33,518 bases of DNA from an uncultured Agathobaculum sp. (GCF_944380975.1 NZ_CALWJK010000023.1:1-33518); one strand, 5' to 3'; positions 16,209 through 24,923 are shown, counted from the stretch's first letter. The notes: generated by a model not told the origin, from the letters alone. A program made the numbers and translations.

Positions 16209-17138
16209 ATGGCACAACAACATTCTCTTAATGTGCAGTGCTTTGTAAAAAAAGAATTTCAATCCATGTTCGTCGGGGAGAATGATCCTCGTCTGCTCTA
16301 TGTCAGCGAGATCCGGCCGGATGCCAGCGCGCACCCGCGTGTGATGCACGCGCATGAGGATTTCGTCGAAATTATTTTGATTTGCAGCGGTTCCAGCGAA
16401 TATCTGATTCACGATAAAAAATATTATATCCAGCCGGGAGATTTGCTGGTCTATAATGCAGGCGTGGTTCACGATGAAATATCTGGGCCGGATATGGAGA
16501 TCGGCAGCTATTGTGTGGCGATCGGCGGGCTGCATATGCCAGGCTTGCGTGCTAATGCACTACTGCCCGATGACGCGGGCTATGTTTTCCCGACAGGGCA
16601 GAGTTTTGGCGACCTGCGTATCCTGTTTGAAATGATGTTCCGCAATCTGGCATCGGGTGAGCCGCGTGCAGAATCATTTTGCCATAGTCTGATGCACGCA
16701 CTGCTGGTTAAGGTGCTGACGGTAACGGATGGAGTGGATGCCATAGTGGAAAAACCGGTGGAGGAACCTCACGTTTTGGGACGGCGCATCAAAGAGTACA
16801 TTGATCGGCACTATATGGAGCCGATTACGTTGCAAAGCATGGGAGAAGCATTGCACATCAGCCCATATTATCTGTCGCACGTCTTCAAACAGATGAGCGG
16901 CTACTCACCGGTGCAGTATCTATTGCGCCGCCGGATCGGTGAGGCACAAACGTTGCTTATTACGACCGATTTGTCTATTACACGGATTGCTGAAATGGTG
17001 GGTTACGATACACAGAGCTATTTCAACCTGCAATTTACCAAAAACGTCGGCATGCCGCCCAATAAGTATCGGCAGAACTACATCGTTGCGCAAAAGGAAC
17101 AAGGCGGGAGCGCAAATAAGAAACGAAAAAAGAAATAA
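16209..17138 (+). CDS. AraC family regulator with cupin sensor domain (type B of a regulator pair)
   Basis: A 309-residue AraC protein. The N-terminal cupin holds HAHEDFVEIILICSGSSEY and GDLLVYNAGVVHDEISG. The C-terminal double helix-turn-helix has YIDRHYMEPITLQSMGEAL, then RRRIGEAQTLL and IAEMVGYDTQSYFNLQF. The tail is strongly basic (KKRKKK). It shares AraC organisation with the gene before it but is closer to the AraC at 31721-32617 than to its neighbour, judged by the cupin block. AAGGAGGGA lies upstream of the ATG. It lies 85 bases after the first AraC and ends at a strong terminator, so the two are probably co-transcribed. Confidence 0.87.
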   Translation: MAQQHSLNVQCFVKKEFQSMFVGENDPRLLYVSEIRPDASAHPRVMHAHEDFVEIILICSGSSEYLIHDKKYYIQPGDLLVYNAGVVHDEISGPDMEIGSYCVAIGGLHMPGLRANALLPDDAGYVFPTGQSFGDLRILFEMMFRNLASGEPRAESFCHSLMHALLVKVLTVTDGVDAIVEKPVEEPHVLGRRIKEYIDRHYMEPITLQSMGEALHISPYYLSHVFKQMSGYSPVQYLLRRRIGEAQTLLITTDLSITRIAEMVGYDTQSYFNLQFTKNVGMPPNKYRQNYIVAQKEQGGSANKKRKKK

Positions 17139-17140
17139 AG

Positions 17141-17179
17141 AAAATGCGCTGTACGGCAATGGTGTACAGCGCATTTTTT
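17141..17179. terminator. Bidirectional rho-independent terminator
   Basis: A 14-bp perfect stem, AAAATGCGCTGTAC against GTACAGCGCATTTT, loops over nine bases and ends in a T-run on + (to 17179). On minus the stem is followed by CTTTATTTCTTTTTT. It ends the AraC pair on + and the 37-residue protein gene on minus. Confidence 0.9.
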
Positions 17180-17191
17180 ATGCAATATGGT

Positions 17192-17221
17192 GCGCCCCGG
17201 TATGTTGTGGTACCGGGGCGC
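17192..17221. other. Second stem-loop downstream of the small membrane protein gene
   Basis: GCGCCCCGGTA (17192-17202) pairs perfectly with TACCGGGGCGC (17211-17221) across eight bases. It is read on minus, 33 bases after the small gene's stop, ahead of the bidirectional terminator. Its strength suggests it protects or trims the end of that short mRNA. Confidence 0.55.
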
Positions 17222-17253
17222 TGCACAAGAGAGAAAAAAAGAGTAAGAGGTGG

Positions 17254-17367
17254 TCAACGGTAATCGTAGTCGTAATCGGACAAATCCGAAAACGTGGTGT
17301 ATGTGTTGCTGCGGGTCAAATACATATCAGCAAAAATAATAATCAGGGCAAGAACAGCAACTAACAT
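17254..17367 (-). CDS. 37-residue single-pass membrane protein
   Basis: A short gene read from the minus strand. A near-perfect AAAGGAGG lies seven bases ahead of the ATG at 17367. The protein begins MLVAVLALIIIFADMYL, a likely transmembrane helix with no charged residue for 13 positions, and ends with the acidic, tyrosine-alternating tail DLSDYDYDYR. No family is recognised. It is convergent with the AraC pair, is followed by a stem-loop and the bidirectional terminator, and sits upstream of the long iolD leader on the opposite strand. Being a small membrane protein, it could bind the transporter or another membrane complex; this is inference. The ribosome site, hydrophobic start and matching terminators argue that it is real. 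Confidence 0.7.
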   Translation of the reverse strand: MLVAVLALIIIFADMYLTRSNTYTTFSDLSDYDYDYR

Positions 17368-17990
17368 GATGTTTCCTCCTTTGAAGTGGTTTTGAATAGG
17401 TTGATAAACATGATTGTCTGTCTAAGTTGAGTTCTTTTTGTTGTATATAGCATATCATTTTTGCCGACACGCTTCTTTCAGATTTATGTGTTTTCCGGCA
17501 GTATGGCAAGTTTTTCAAAAGACTGGCATGAAACGGGGAAACACCAAGGAGAACAGCAGCAATATCCTGTAAAAATGCATGCGGCGATTGCGCATGCGAT
17601 AGAGTACAACGACACAGAGAAATGCATGGTTTTATTAAAATATTGAGGTTGTATCTGTTTTTTCACAAAAATATGGGCATATGAGCTGAAAAACAGCGGG
17701 TGAATATAGTGGAATTGCCTGCAAAAGCGAGATATTCAAAAAAACCGCCGCGGCAGCGGTGGAAGCCGTGCAGCCGTGAAATGGGGTTAAATGGGCGTTT
17801 GCAGGTGGAAAAGAGAAAAAACACTTGCCTGAGTGGAGGGAAATGCACAAAAAAGATCGAAAATATAAAAATAAGCATCAAACCAAGATGTTAGAAGAAA
17901 TCTGGCAGACGGAATGATAAACTGAAACCATCAAAAACGAGGGTCGCTAAAACGACCATGCGAGACAAAATGATTTGAGGAGGAAGCATT
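17368..17990 (+). other. Long non-coding region ahead of the iolD operon
   Basis: This 620-base stretch should hold the promoter of the iolD operon and of the small minus-strand gene. I cannot place a consensus promoter with confidence. A small hairpin (GGTCG-CTAAAA-CGACC, 17942-17957) precedes the iolD ribosome site by about 20 bases and could affect translation. Short open frames here (for example 17843-17917, 24 residues) lack well-spaced ribosome sites. No known riboswitch class is recognised. Confidence 0.35.
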
Positions 17991-19943
17991 ATGAGCAAAA
18001 CAAGAATGACTGTTGGTCAGGCAATCGTCAAGTTTCTTAATCAGCAGTACATCGAAATGGACGGCAAGGTAGAACCGTTTGTAGACGGTATTTTCACCAT
18101 TTTCGGCCACGGCATGGTAGTCGGCCTCGGGCAGGCACTTGAGGAGGACCCGGGCCATCTCCGGGTCTATCAGGGCCGCAACGAGCAGGGCATGGCGCAC
18201 GCTGCGATCTCTTACGCCAAGCAGCACAACCGCCGCAAGATTATCGCCTGCTCGTCCTCGATCGGCGTAGGCGCAGCCAATATGGTGACTGCAGCGCTGA
18301 CTGCGACCATCAACAACATTCCGCTGCTTCTGTTCCCGTCCGATTCCTTTGCAACCCGTCAGCCAGACCCGGTACTTCAGCAGCTTGAGGTGCCGACCGA
18401 CCTTTCCATGACTGCTTCCGACTGCTTTAAGCCGGTGGCCAAGTACTGGGATCGCGTGACCCGCCCCGAGCAGCTGATGAGCGCGATGATCAATGCGTTC
18501 CGCGTGCTGACTGATACGGCAAACTGCGGCACCGCGGTCATCTCTATGCCGCAGGATGTACAGGGTGAGAGCTTTGATTTCCCGGATTATTTCTTCCAGA
18601 AGCGCGTACATCACGTTGCTCGCCGTGTTGCCGACGATTATGAGATCAATCAGGCAGTGGAGCTGATCAAAGCTTCCAAGAAGCCGATGTTCATCTCGGG
18701 CGGCGGCGTGCGCTACTCCGAGGCCGGCGAAACCGTGATGGAGTTTTGCAAGGCATTCAACATTCCGGTATCCCAGACGCAGGCCGGCCACTCCGCGCTG
18801 CCGGATTCCTTTGAACTGTCGGTTGGCGGCATTGGCGTTACCGGCGGTCTGGCAGCCAATGCGTTGTGCAAGGATTGCGATTTGGTGATCGGCGTTGGCA
18901 CACGTTTCAACGATTTTGTCACCGGTTCCAAGTGGGTACTGTTCCGAAATCCGGATATTAAGGTGCTGGCGATCAACACCTCCGAGTTCCACGCAGAAAA
19001 GTTGGACGCGACGCGCTGTGTCGGCGATGCCAAGGTAACGCTTGAAGCGATCATGGCGAAGCTGAAGGAAGCAAATTATAAGACTGCCTATACCGATGAG
19101 ATCGACAAGATTCGCAAGGTATGGGAAGAGGAGCGTCTGCGCGTGCTGGGCGTACAGTATCATGGCGAAGGTTTTGGCGAGGGCAAGTTTGTGCCGTGCG
19201 TACCGAGCTGGACCGAGAAGATCATGAACGATTTCATCAACGACATCGGCGGTACGATCACCGAGTCCAACGCAGTCGGTATTCTGCGCGAGGAGATCGA
19301 CGACGATGCGATCGTAGTTGCAGCAGCAGGTTCACTGCCGGCGGATCTCGAGCGTCTGTGGGTCACCGATGCAAAGGATTCCTACAATATGGAATACGGC
19401 GCATCCTGCATGGGCTATGAGATTGCCGGTGCGCTGGGCTCCAAGCTGGCTCAGCCGGACAAGGAAGTGTATGCGCTGGTGGGCGACGGCTCCTTTATGA
19501 TGCTCAATTCGGAGATTCCGACCGCGATTCAGGAAAACGCCAAGATTACAGTTGTGGTATTTGATAACGCGGCGTTCGGCTGTATTAACAACCTGCAGAT
19601 GGGCAATGGTGTCGGTACACTGGCGACCGAAATGCGTCACCGCAATGAGGAAACCGGCAAGCTGGATGGCAAGTACTGCTACACCGACTTTGCCAAGGTG
19701 GGCGAGGGTTACGGCATGAAGGGCTTTACCGCCAAGACGCCGGAGGAATTCCGCCAGGCAGTGCGCGCGGCGAAGCAGGAAAAGGGCTCGTGCATCATTG
19801 ATGCCAAGGTGCTGCCCAAGACCATGGCAGAGGGTTATGAATCTTGGTGGCATATTGGCGTGGCTTCCACCTCGAAGTCGGCGGCGGTGCGGGAAGCCCG
19901 CAAGCGGATTGATGACCACCTGGCAGAAGCGAGAATGTACTGA
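17991..19943 (+). CDS. iolD: 3D-(3,5/4)-trihydroxycyclohexane-1,2-dione hydrolase IolD
   Basis: IolD uses thiamine diphosphate to open the ring of the diketone made by IolE, giving 5-deoxy-D-glucuronate. The 650-residue length is right for the family. The catalytic glutamate is E65 in YQGRNEQGMAHAA. The TPP/Mg motif is G498-D499-G500 SFMMLNSE followed by VVVFDNAAFGCIN about 25 residues later. Other IolD-like stretches are FPSDSFATRQPDPVLQQLE near 121 and ISGGGVRYSEA near 240. GAGGAGG precedes the ATG at good spacing. It opens the + strand operon; iolB follows after a 248-base gap that holds hairpins. Identification is secure. Confidence 0.95.
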   Translation: MSKTRMTVGQAIVKFLNQQYIEMDGKVEPFVDGIFTIFGHGMVVGLGQALEEDPGHLRVYQGRNEQGMAHAAISYAKQHNRRKIIACSSSIGVGAANMVTAALTATINNIPLLLFPSDSFATRQPDPVLQQLEVPTDLSMTASDCFKPVAKYWDRVTRPEQLMSAMINAFRVLTDTANCGTAVISMPQDVQGESFDFPDYFFQKRVHHVARRVADDYEINQAVELIKASKKPMFISGGGVRYSEAGETVMEFCKAFNIPVSQTQAGHSALPDSFELSVGGIGVTGGLAANALCKDCDLVIGVGTRFNDFVTGSKWVLFRNPDIKVLAINTSEFHAEKLDATRCVGDAKVTLEAIMAKLKEANYKTAYTDEIDKIRKVWEEERLRVLGVQYHGEGFGEGKFVPCVPSWTEKIMNDFINDIGGTITESNAVGILREEIDDDAIVVAAAGSLPADLERLWVTDAKDSYNMEYGASCMGYEIAGALGSKLAQPDKEVYALVGDGSFMMLNSEIPTAIQENAKITVVVFDNAAFGCINNLQMGNGVGTLATEMRHRNEETGKLDGKYCYTDFAKVGEGYGMKGFTAKTPEEFRQAVRAAKQEKGSCIIDAKVLPKTMAEGYESWWHIGVASTSKSAAVREARKRIDDHLAEARMY

Positions 19944-20033
19944 TATCCCGTTCTCCTATTTTTCTTCCATGGCTCTCTCACGAATTGATAGTGCATTCTC
20001 CCAATCATTTCTCTTTCATTACCACCCGCAAGG

Positions 20034-20057
20034 CAGCGCGTGCTGTGGCACGCGCTG
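20034..20057. other. Stem-loop in the iolD-iolB gap
   Basis: CAGCGCGTGC (20034-20043) pairs perfectly with GCACGCGCTG (20048-20057) around TGTG. No T-run follows, so it is not a classical terminator; mRNA end protection or processing is more likely. Confidence 0.4.
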
Positions 20058-20121
20058 TCCGACGGGACGGTCAGAGCATGGAAATAGATGAGGAACGATT
20101 CGGTACTGAATATAAATTTGG

Positions 20122-20155
20122 TATAATGCAGCCGCCCGTTATGAGCGGGCGGCTG
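20122..20155 (+). promoter_or_regulatory. Possible internal promoter and 5' stem-loop before iolB
   Basis: A perfect TATAAT (20122-20127) lies just before a 10-bp stem CAGCCGCCCG / CGGGCGGCTG (20129-20138 with 20146-20155). The -35 region is poor (TTCGGT at 17 bases). If active, the RNA would start within or beside the hairpin. It could uncouple iolB and the downstream genes from iolD. Confidence 0.35.
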
Positions 20156-20191
20156 TTTGCTGCCCAAAAACAGGAGAAAGGAGCAAAAAAT

Positions 20192-20983
20192 ATGAAATAC
20201 ACAAGCAAAGGGCCGTTTGAAAAAGGCTACAACAAGATGATCTCCGCTGTGGAAAATCCGGAGATGATGGGGATGGAATTTGGCGTGGTTAAAATGGCGG
20301 CGGGCGACGTGCTGCATTTTGACTACGCGCAGGAGGTTGTGTATGATCTGCTTTCCGGTAAAGTGACCTTTGAATGGGACGGTAAAATCGAATCGGTCGA
20401 GCGCAGTGACTGCTTCCACGAAGGTGCGGTCCTGCTGCATGTGCCGCAGAACACCAAGGTGTCTGTTTTTGCAAAGCAGGACACCGAGATTGCTGTCGTA
20501 CGCACCGAGAACAAGCGCAGCTTTGCAGCCCGCTTGATGCGTCCGGAGGATTGTCTGTGCGCCAATGAGGAGCGCGGCGCAGGTCAGATGAACGAGTGCT
20601 CTACCCGTCTGGTACGCACCTTCTTTGATCGTTCCAACTGCCCGGAAACCAATTTCTTTATCGGGGAAGTGGTGCATTTTCCGGGGAAGTGGTCCTCTTA
20701 TCCGCCGCACCAGCATGTAGAGCCGGAGATGTATTACTATAAATTTTTGCCGGAAAATGGCTATGGCCTTGCGGAGTACGGCGATGACGCATATAAAGTA
20801 AAAAACAACGACCTGACCGGTATGCCGTGCAATGTGACTCATTCGCAGGCGGCAGCGCCCGGCTATGCGGAGTATTATCTGTGGTGCATCCGCTTGCAGG
20901 ACGACAAGAATATTGTTACCACCACGGTGAAGGAATACGAGTGGGTAACGGCACCAGACGCAAAGTACTTCCCGGATATCTGA
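20192..20983 (+). CDS. iolB: 5-deoxy-glucuronate isomerase IolB
   Basis: IolB converts 5-deoxy-D-glucuronate into 2-deoxy-5-keto-D-gluconate. This 263-residue bicupin protein shows the family block FPGKWSSYPPHQHVEPEMYYYKF in pieces: WSSYPPHQH with metal ligands H173 and H175, then E180 and the YYY strand. The first cupin contains GDVLHFDYAQEVVYDLLSGK. The start at 20192 follows AAGGAGC at eight bases; a longer open frame upstream (to 19985) is not needed and overlaps the hairpins. Its product is the branch point: the usual kinase IolC is missing, and the next genes are C4-acid and transketolase enzymes. Confidence 0.9.
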   Translation: MKYTSKGPFEKGYNKMISAVENPEMMGMEFGVVKMAAGDVLHFDYAQEVVYDLLSGKVTFEWDGKIESVERSDCFHEGAVLLHVPQNTKVSVFAKQDTEIAVVRTENKRSFAARLMRPEDCLCANEERGAGQMNECSTRLVRTFFDRSNCPETNFFIGEVVHFPGKWSSYPPHQHVEPEMYYYKFLPENGYGLAEYGDDAYKVKNNDLTGMPCNVTHSQAAAPGYAEYYLWCIRLQDDKNIVTTTVKEYEWVTAPDAKYFPDI

Positions 20984-21002
20984 GGAAAAGGAGGCAAATC
21001 AA

Positions 21003-22124
21003 ATGAAAGCCTTTCAAATCATGCCTGCTGTTGCGGAATATACGGATTTTGGTACGATGGCGCAGGAATTGAACCTTGGCGCGCGCGATCTGATCCTGAC
21101 CAACGAGTACATCTATAACCCGACGATCGCTGCGCTGAACCTTGGCTGCCAGACCTGCTTTCAGGAAAAATATGGCGCGGGCGAGCCGACAGACGTGATG
21201 GTGGATGCCATTTTGGACGATCTGCGCGATAAAGCGTATGACCGTATTGTTGCGGTCGGCGGCGGCACAGTCATCGATATTGCGAAAGTGCTGACCGTGG
21301 CGCGCCCGGAGGACCGTGTAGACGACCTGTATGACCGCATGGCAGACCTGCAAAAGGAGCATCCTCTCATTATCGTGCCTACGACCTGCGGCACGGGCAG
21401 CGAGGTGACCAATATCTCGATTATCAACCGCACAACCAAGGGCGTCAAAGTCGGGCTGGTGTCCCCTGCGATGTTCGCAGACGAGGCGGCTTTGGTGCCC
21501 GCGCTGCTGCAAAGTCTGCCGTATTCCGTGTTTGCCACCTCGTCAATCGACGCGATGGTGCATGCGGTGGAAAGCTATCTCAGTCCGAACGCCTGCGCGC
21601 TCAGCGAGCTGTTTTCGGAAAAGGCGTTGCAGCTGATCCTGCGCGGCTGGAAGCAGGCAGTTGCATCCGGACGTAAGGACGGCTGGAAGCAGTACGCACT
21701 GGAATTTTTGCGCGCGTCCAACTTTGCGGGTATCGCGTTTGGCCATGCAGGCTGCGCAGCGGTGCATGCGATGGCCTATCCGCTCGGCGGCGTGCACCAT
21801 ATTCCGCACGGACAGGCAAATCAGCTGATGTTTGCCGATGTTATGCGCAAATATCAGGAGAAAAAGCCAATCGGCAAGCTCAACCAGCTTGAGGAGATCC
21901 TGTCTAAGGAATTGGAAGTCGAGCCGGTATTTGCTCTGGAAAAGCTGTACGCGCTGATGGATGAGGTGCTGAAAAAGGACCCGCTGCGCGAGCACGGTGT
22001 GACTGCGGAAGAGCTGCCGGACTTTGCGCGCAATGTCATTGAAACACAGCAGCGCCTGCTGGGCAACAACTATGTGGAGCTGACCGAGAACGATATCCTT
22101 TCGATCTACCGCGCGGCGTTTTAA
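21003..22124 (+). CDS. 4hbD: Iron-containing alcohol dehydrogenase, 4-hydroxybutyrate dehydrogenase-like
   Basis: A 373-residue group III (Fe) alcohol dehydrogenase very like Clostridium 4-hydroxybutyrate dehydrogenase, which reduces succinate semialdehyde to 4-hydroxybutyrate. Shared stretches include FILTNE-like LILTNEYIY, FQEKYGAGEP, GGGTVIDIAKVL (NAD binding, glycines 86-88), IVPTTCGTGSEVTN, and the metal ligands D183 and H187 in SSIDAMVHAVESY plus the histidines of AVHAMAYPLGGVHHIPHG. It starts 19 bases after iolB with AAGGAGG upstream. No succinate semialdehyde source (sucD) is present. I infer that its real aldehyde here may be 3-hydroxy-4-oxobutanoate; the family assignment is secure, the substrate is not. 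Confidence 0.88.
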   Translation: MKAFQIMPAVAEYTDFGTMAQELNLGARDLILTNEYIYNPTIAALNLGCQTCFQEKYGAGEPTDVMVDAILDDLRDKAYDRIVAVGGGTVIDIAKVLTVARPEDRVDDLYDRMADLQKEHPLIIVPTTCGTGSEVTNISIINRTTKGVKVGLVSPAMFADEAALVPALLQSLPYSVFATSSIDAMVHAVESYLSPNACALSELFSEKALQLILRGWKQAVASGRKDGWKQYALEFLRASNFAGIAFGHAGCAAVHAMAYPLGGVHHIPHGQANQLMFADVMRKYQEKKPIGKLNQLEEILSKELEVEPVFALEKLYALMDEVLKKDPLREHGVTAEELPDFARNVIETQQRLLGNNYVELTENDILSIYRAAF

Positions 22125-22139
22125 GCGGGGAGGACAGGA

Positions 22140-23447
22140 ATGGATTGGAGAAGTTATTATAAGGAACATACAATGACGCCGGAGCAGGCGGTCGGTATGA
22201 TCCATGACGGCGACCGCGTGGTGTTTGGCCATGCGGTGGGTGAGCCGATCATCTTCCAGCGCACAATGGCGAACATGGCGGAGCAGTTTCATAATGTGGA
22301 AGTCGCGCACATGGTGTATCTCGGCTCGGGCGATTATTTGCAGCCCGGCATGGAAAGCCATTTCCGTCATAATGCCCTGTTTGTGGGCGGCGCGGCGCGC
22401 AAGCCGATTGCAGAGCACCGCGCGGACTATACGCCGGTATTCTTTTCGGACGTACCGCGTATGTTCCGGGATGGGACGTTGCCGGTGGACGTGTTCGCGT
22501 TCACCTGCTCGCCGCCGGACGAGCGCGGATATGTGTCGCTCGGTCTATCCTGCGACTATGGTGCACAGGCGGTCAAGTCTGCCAAAACGGTCATTGCAGA
22601 GGTTAATCCGAATATGCCGCGCACCTATGGTGAGAGCTTTGTGCATGTGTCCGAAATTGATGGGTTTCTGTGTTCATGGGAGCCGCTGCCCGAATCCGCT
22701 CCGGCGAAAATCTCGGAGGAGGATCGCCAGATTGGCAAGTATATCGCGGATCTGGTGCGGGACGGCGACTGCCTGCAGCTTGGTATCGGCGCGCTGCCGG
22801 ATGCAGTGTGCTCGTTCCTCGGGGACAAAAAGGACCTCGGCCTGCACACCGAAATGATCTCGGACGGTGTGCTGCCGCTGCTGGAAAGCGGTGTCATCAA
22901 TGGCAAGCGCAAGCAGCGTGATGTGGAAAAGGTGTGCGTCACCTTTTTAATGGGTACACGCCGACTGTATGATTATGTGGACAACAACCCGATGATCCGC
23001 ATGCTGCCGGTAGATGTGTGCAACAATCCGGCCATCATCTCACAGAATGATAACGTGGTATCCATCAATTCGTGCGTTGAAGTGGATCTGCAGGGGCAGG
23101 TATGCGCGGAAGCGATCGGCTTGCGGCAGATCTCGGGTATCGGCGGACAGATGGATTTTGTGCGCGGCGCGAACCTGTCCAAGGGCGGACGCTCGATCAT
23201 TGCGCTGCATTCGACGACCAAGAATGAATCGGCGTCCAAGATCGTCACTACGTTAACGACTGGCGCGCCGGTCACGACCAGCCGCTGCGATGTCAACTAC
23301 ATCGTGACCGAATACGGTGTCGCGCAGCTTCGTGGACAGACATTGCGCGAGCGTGCCAAGCGTCTGATTGCAATTGCGCATCCCAAGTTCCGCGCAGAAC
23401 TGGCGGAGGAGTATGCGCAGCGTTTTGGAGAAAAACTGACGGTTTAA
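22140..23447 (+). CDS. cat2: 4-hydroxybutyrate CoA-transferase-like protein
   Basis: A 435-residue family I acyl-CoA transferase (acetyl-CoA hydrolase/transferase fold) resembling AbfT/Cat2. The catalytic glutamate is E238 in GLHTEMISDG, the same position as in the Clostridium aminobutyricum enzyme. Glycine-rich LQLGIGALPDAV (213-224) and GIGGQMDFVRGA bind CoA. It would activate the hydroxy acid from the preceding dehydrogenase with CoA from acetyl-CoA or butyryl-CoA, at no ATP cost. It lies 15 bases after the dehydrogenase and 22 before the dehydratase, so these three are a functional unit. The substrate may be 3,4-dihydroxybutyrate rather than 4-hydroxybutyrate. Confidence 0.88.
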   Translation: MDWRSYYKEHTMTPEQAVGMIHDGDRVVFGHAVGEPIIFQRTMANMAEQFHNVEVAHMVYLGSGDYLQPGMESHFRHNALFVGGAARKPIAEHRADYTPVFFSDVPRMFRDGTLPVDVFAFTCSPPDERGYVSLGLSCDYGAQAVKSAKTVIAEVNPNMPRTYGESFVHVSEIDGFLCSWEPLPESAPAKISEEDRQIGKYIADLVRDGDCLQLGIGALPDAVCSFLGDKKDLGLHTEMISDGVLPLLESGVINGKRKQRDVEKVCVTFLMGTRRLYDYVDNNPMIRMLPVDVCNNPAIISQNDNVVSINSCVEVDLQGQVCAEAIGLRQISGIGGQMDFVRGANLSKGGRSIIALHSTTKNESASKIVTTLTTGAPVTTSRCDVNYIVTEYGVAQLRGQTLRERAKRLIAIAHPKFRAELAEEYAQRFGEKLTV

Positions 23448-23469
23448 CCGGAAAGAAGGATATGCAATT

Positions 23470-24915
23470 ATGATGACAAAAGAACAATACATTGCGTCGC
23501 TACGGACGCTGCATCTTAATCTGTACCGCTTCGGGGAAAAGGTAGAAAACGTGGTGGATGATCCGATCGTCCGTCCGTCGCTCAATTCCTTTGCCGCGAC
23601 TTATGAACTGGCGGAGGACCCGCAGCATGATGACCTGATGACAGCCACCTCCAATCTCACAGGCAAAAAGATCAACCGATTCACGCACCTGCATCAGTCT
23701 GCAGATGATCTGATTCGCAAGGTTAAGATGCAGCGCCTGCTGGGTCAAAAGACGGCGGCATGCTTCCAACGCTGCGTGGGTTTGGACGCGGCAAACGCTG
23801 TTTACTCCACGACGTATGAAACCGATGAGACTTGCAGCACCAAGTACCACGAGAATTTCAAGAAGTTTTGGACGGATGTGCAGGAAAACGACTGGGCGGT
23901 CGATGGTGCGATGACCGACGTCAAGGGCGACCGCGGGCTGTCTCCGTCCCAGCAGGCGGACCCCGATCTGTTCCTGCATGTGGTAGAACGCACGCCAGAT
24001 GGCGTGTATGTCACGGGCGCCAAGGCGCACCAGACCGGTTATCTGAACAGCCATTATGTGCTGGTGATGCCGACGATCTCGATGCGCAAAGGCGACGAGG
24101 ATTATGCGATTTCGTTTGCCTGCCCGACTGACGCGGAGGGTATCACGCTGATTCTCGGTCGTCAGTCCTGCGACACCCGCAAGACCGAGGAATACAACGA
24201 CATTGATGTGGGTAATAAAGTGTACGGCGGCCATGAAGTGCTGGTCATCTTTGACCGCGTGTTTATCCCGAACGAGATGATCTTCCTCAACGGCGAGGTG
24301 GAGTTTGCCGGAATGATGGTGGAGCGCTTCGCGGGATATCATCGTCAGAGCTACGGCGGCTGCAAGGTTGGCGTGGGCGACGTGCTGATTGGCGCGACTG
24401 CGCTTGCCACCGAAATGGCGGGCTGTGCGAAGGCAAGCCACGTCAAGGACAAGATCATCGAGATGACGCATCTGAACGAAACACTGTACTGCTGTGGTAT
24501 TGCGTGCTCATCTCAAGGCACCAAGACCAAGAGCGGCAACTACCTGATCGATCTGCTGCTGGCGAATGTCTGCAAGCAGAACGTCACGCGCTTCCCGTAT
24601 GAGATCGCGCGGCTCGCGCAGGACCTTGCGGGCGGTATCATGGTGACCCAGCCGTCTGAGGCGGATTACCGCAACCCGGCAACGCATGACTACATTGAGA
24701 AGTATCTCAAGGGTGTGGCTTCCGTTCCGACCGAGGATCGTATGCGCGTGCTGCGTTTGATTGAGAACATGACGATGGGCACAGCTGCTGTCGGCTATCT
24801 GCCCGAGTCCATGCACGGTGCCGGCTCGCCGCAGGCACAGCGCATCATGATTGCGCGGCAGTCCAATCTGGAGCAGAAGAAAAAGCTTGCCAAAGAGATC
24901 GCGCGTATTCAATAA
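23470..24915 (+). CDS. abfD: 4-hydroxybutyryl-CoA dehydratase-like [4Fe-4S]/FAD enzyme
   Basis: AbfD dehydrates 4-hydroxybutyryl-CoA to crotonyl-CoA by a ketyl-radical mechanism using FAD and an unusual [4Fe-4S] cluster. The 481 residues keep all cluster ligands: C98 and C102 in CFQRCVG, H291 in AGYHRQS and C298 in YGGCK, each one residue below the published C. aminobutyricum numbering. GAMTDVKGDRGLSPS, AKAHQTG, SFACPTDA and GRQSCDTRK are also typical, as is the terminal ESMHGAGSPQAQ. The segment after NSH (YVLVMP) differs from the Clostridium enzyme as I remember it, and this loop lies near the flavin. In this operon it may act on 3,4-dihydroxybutyryl-CoA. The enzyme is oxygen-sensitive, which fits a strict anaerobe. 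Confidence 0.93.
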   Translation: MMTKEQYIASLRTLHLNLYRFGEKVENVVDDPIVRPSLNSFAATYELAEDPQHDDLMTATSNLTGKKINRFTHLHQSADDLIRKVKMQRLLGQKTAACFQRCVGLDAANAVYSTTYETDETCSTKYHENFKKFWTDVQENDWAVDGAMTDVKGDRGLSPSQQADPDLFLHVVERTPDGVYVTGAKAHQTGYLNSHYVLVMPTISMRKGDEDYAISFACPTDAEGITLILGRQSCDTRKTEEYNDIDVGNKVYGGHEVLVIFDRVFIPNEMIFLNGEVEFAGMMVERFAGYHRQSYGGCKVGVGDVLIGATALATEMAGCAKASHVKDKIIEMTHLNETLYCCGIACSSQGTKTKSGNYLIDLLLANVCKQNVTRFPYEIARLAQDLAGGIMVTQPSEADYRNPATHDYIEKYLKGVASVPTEDRMRVLRLIENMTMGTAAVGYLPESMHGAGSPQAQRIMIARQSNLEQKKKLAKEIARIQ

Positions 24916-24923
24916 ACCAAAGG

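Noticed and set aside
17461-17646. A 47-61 residue open frame on + in the iolD leader
   Set aside because: There is no ribosome site near either possible start, and the composition looks random.
17843-17917. A 24-residue basic peptide frame upstream of iolD
   Set aside because: The purine-rich stretch is only three bases from the ATG, and no leader-peptide features (repeated codons or attenuator hairpin) follow.
17931-19163. A 410-codon open frame on minus antisense to iolD
   Set aside because: It mirrors the codon bias of iolD, lacks a ribosome site and resembles no family; other long antisense frames opposite iolE, iolI and the dehydrogenases were dropped for the same reason.
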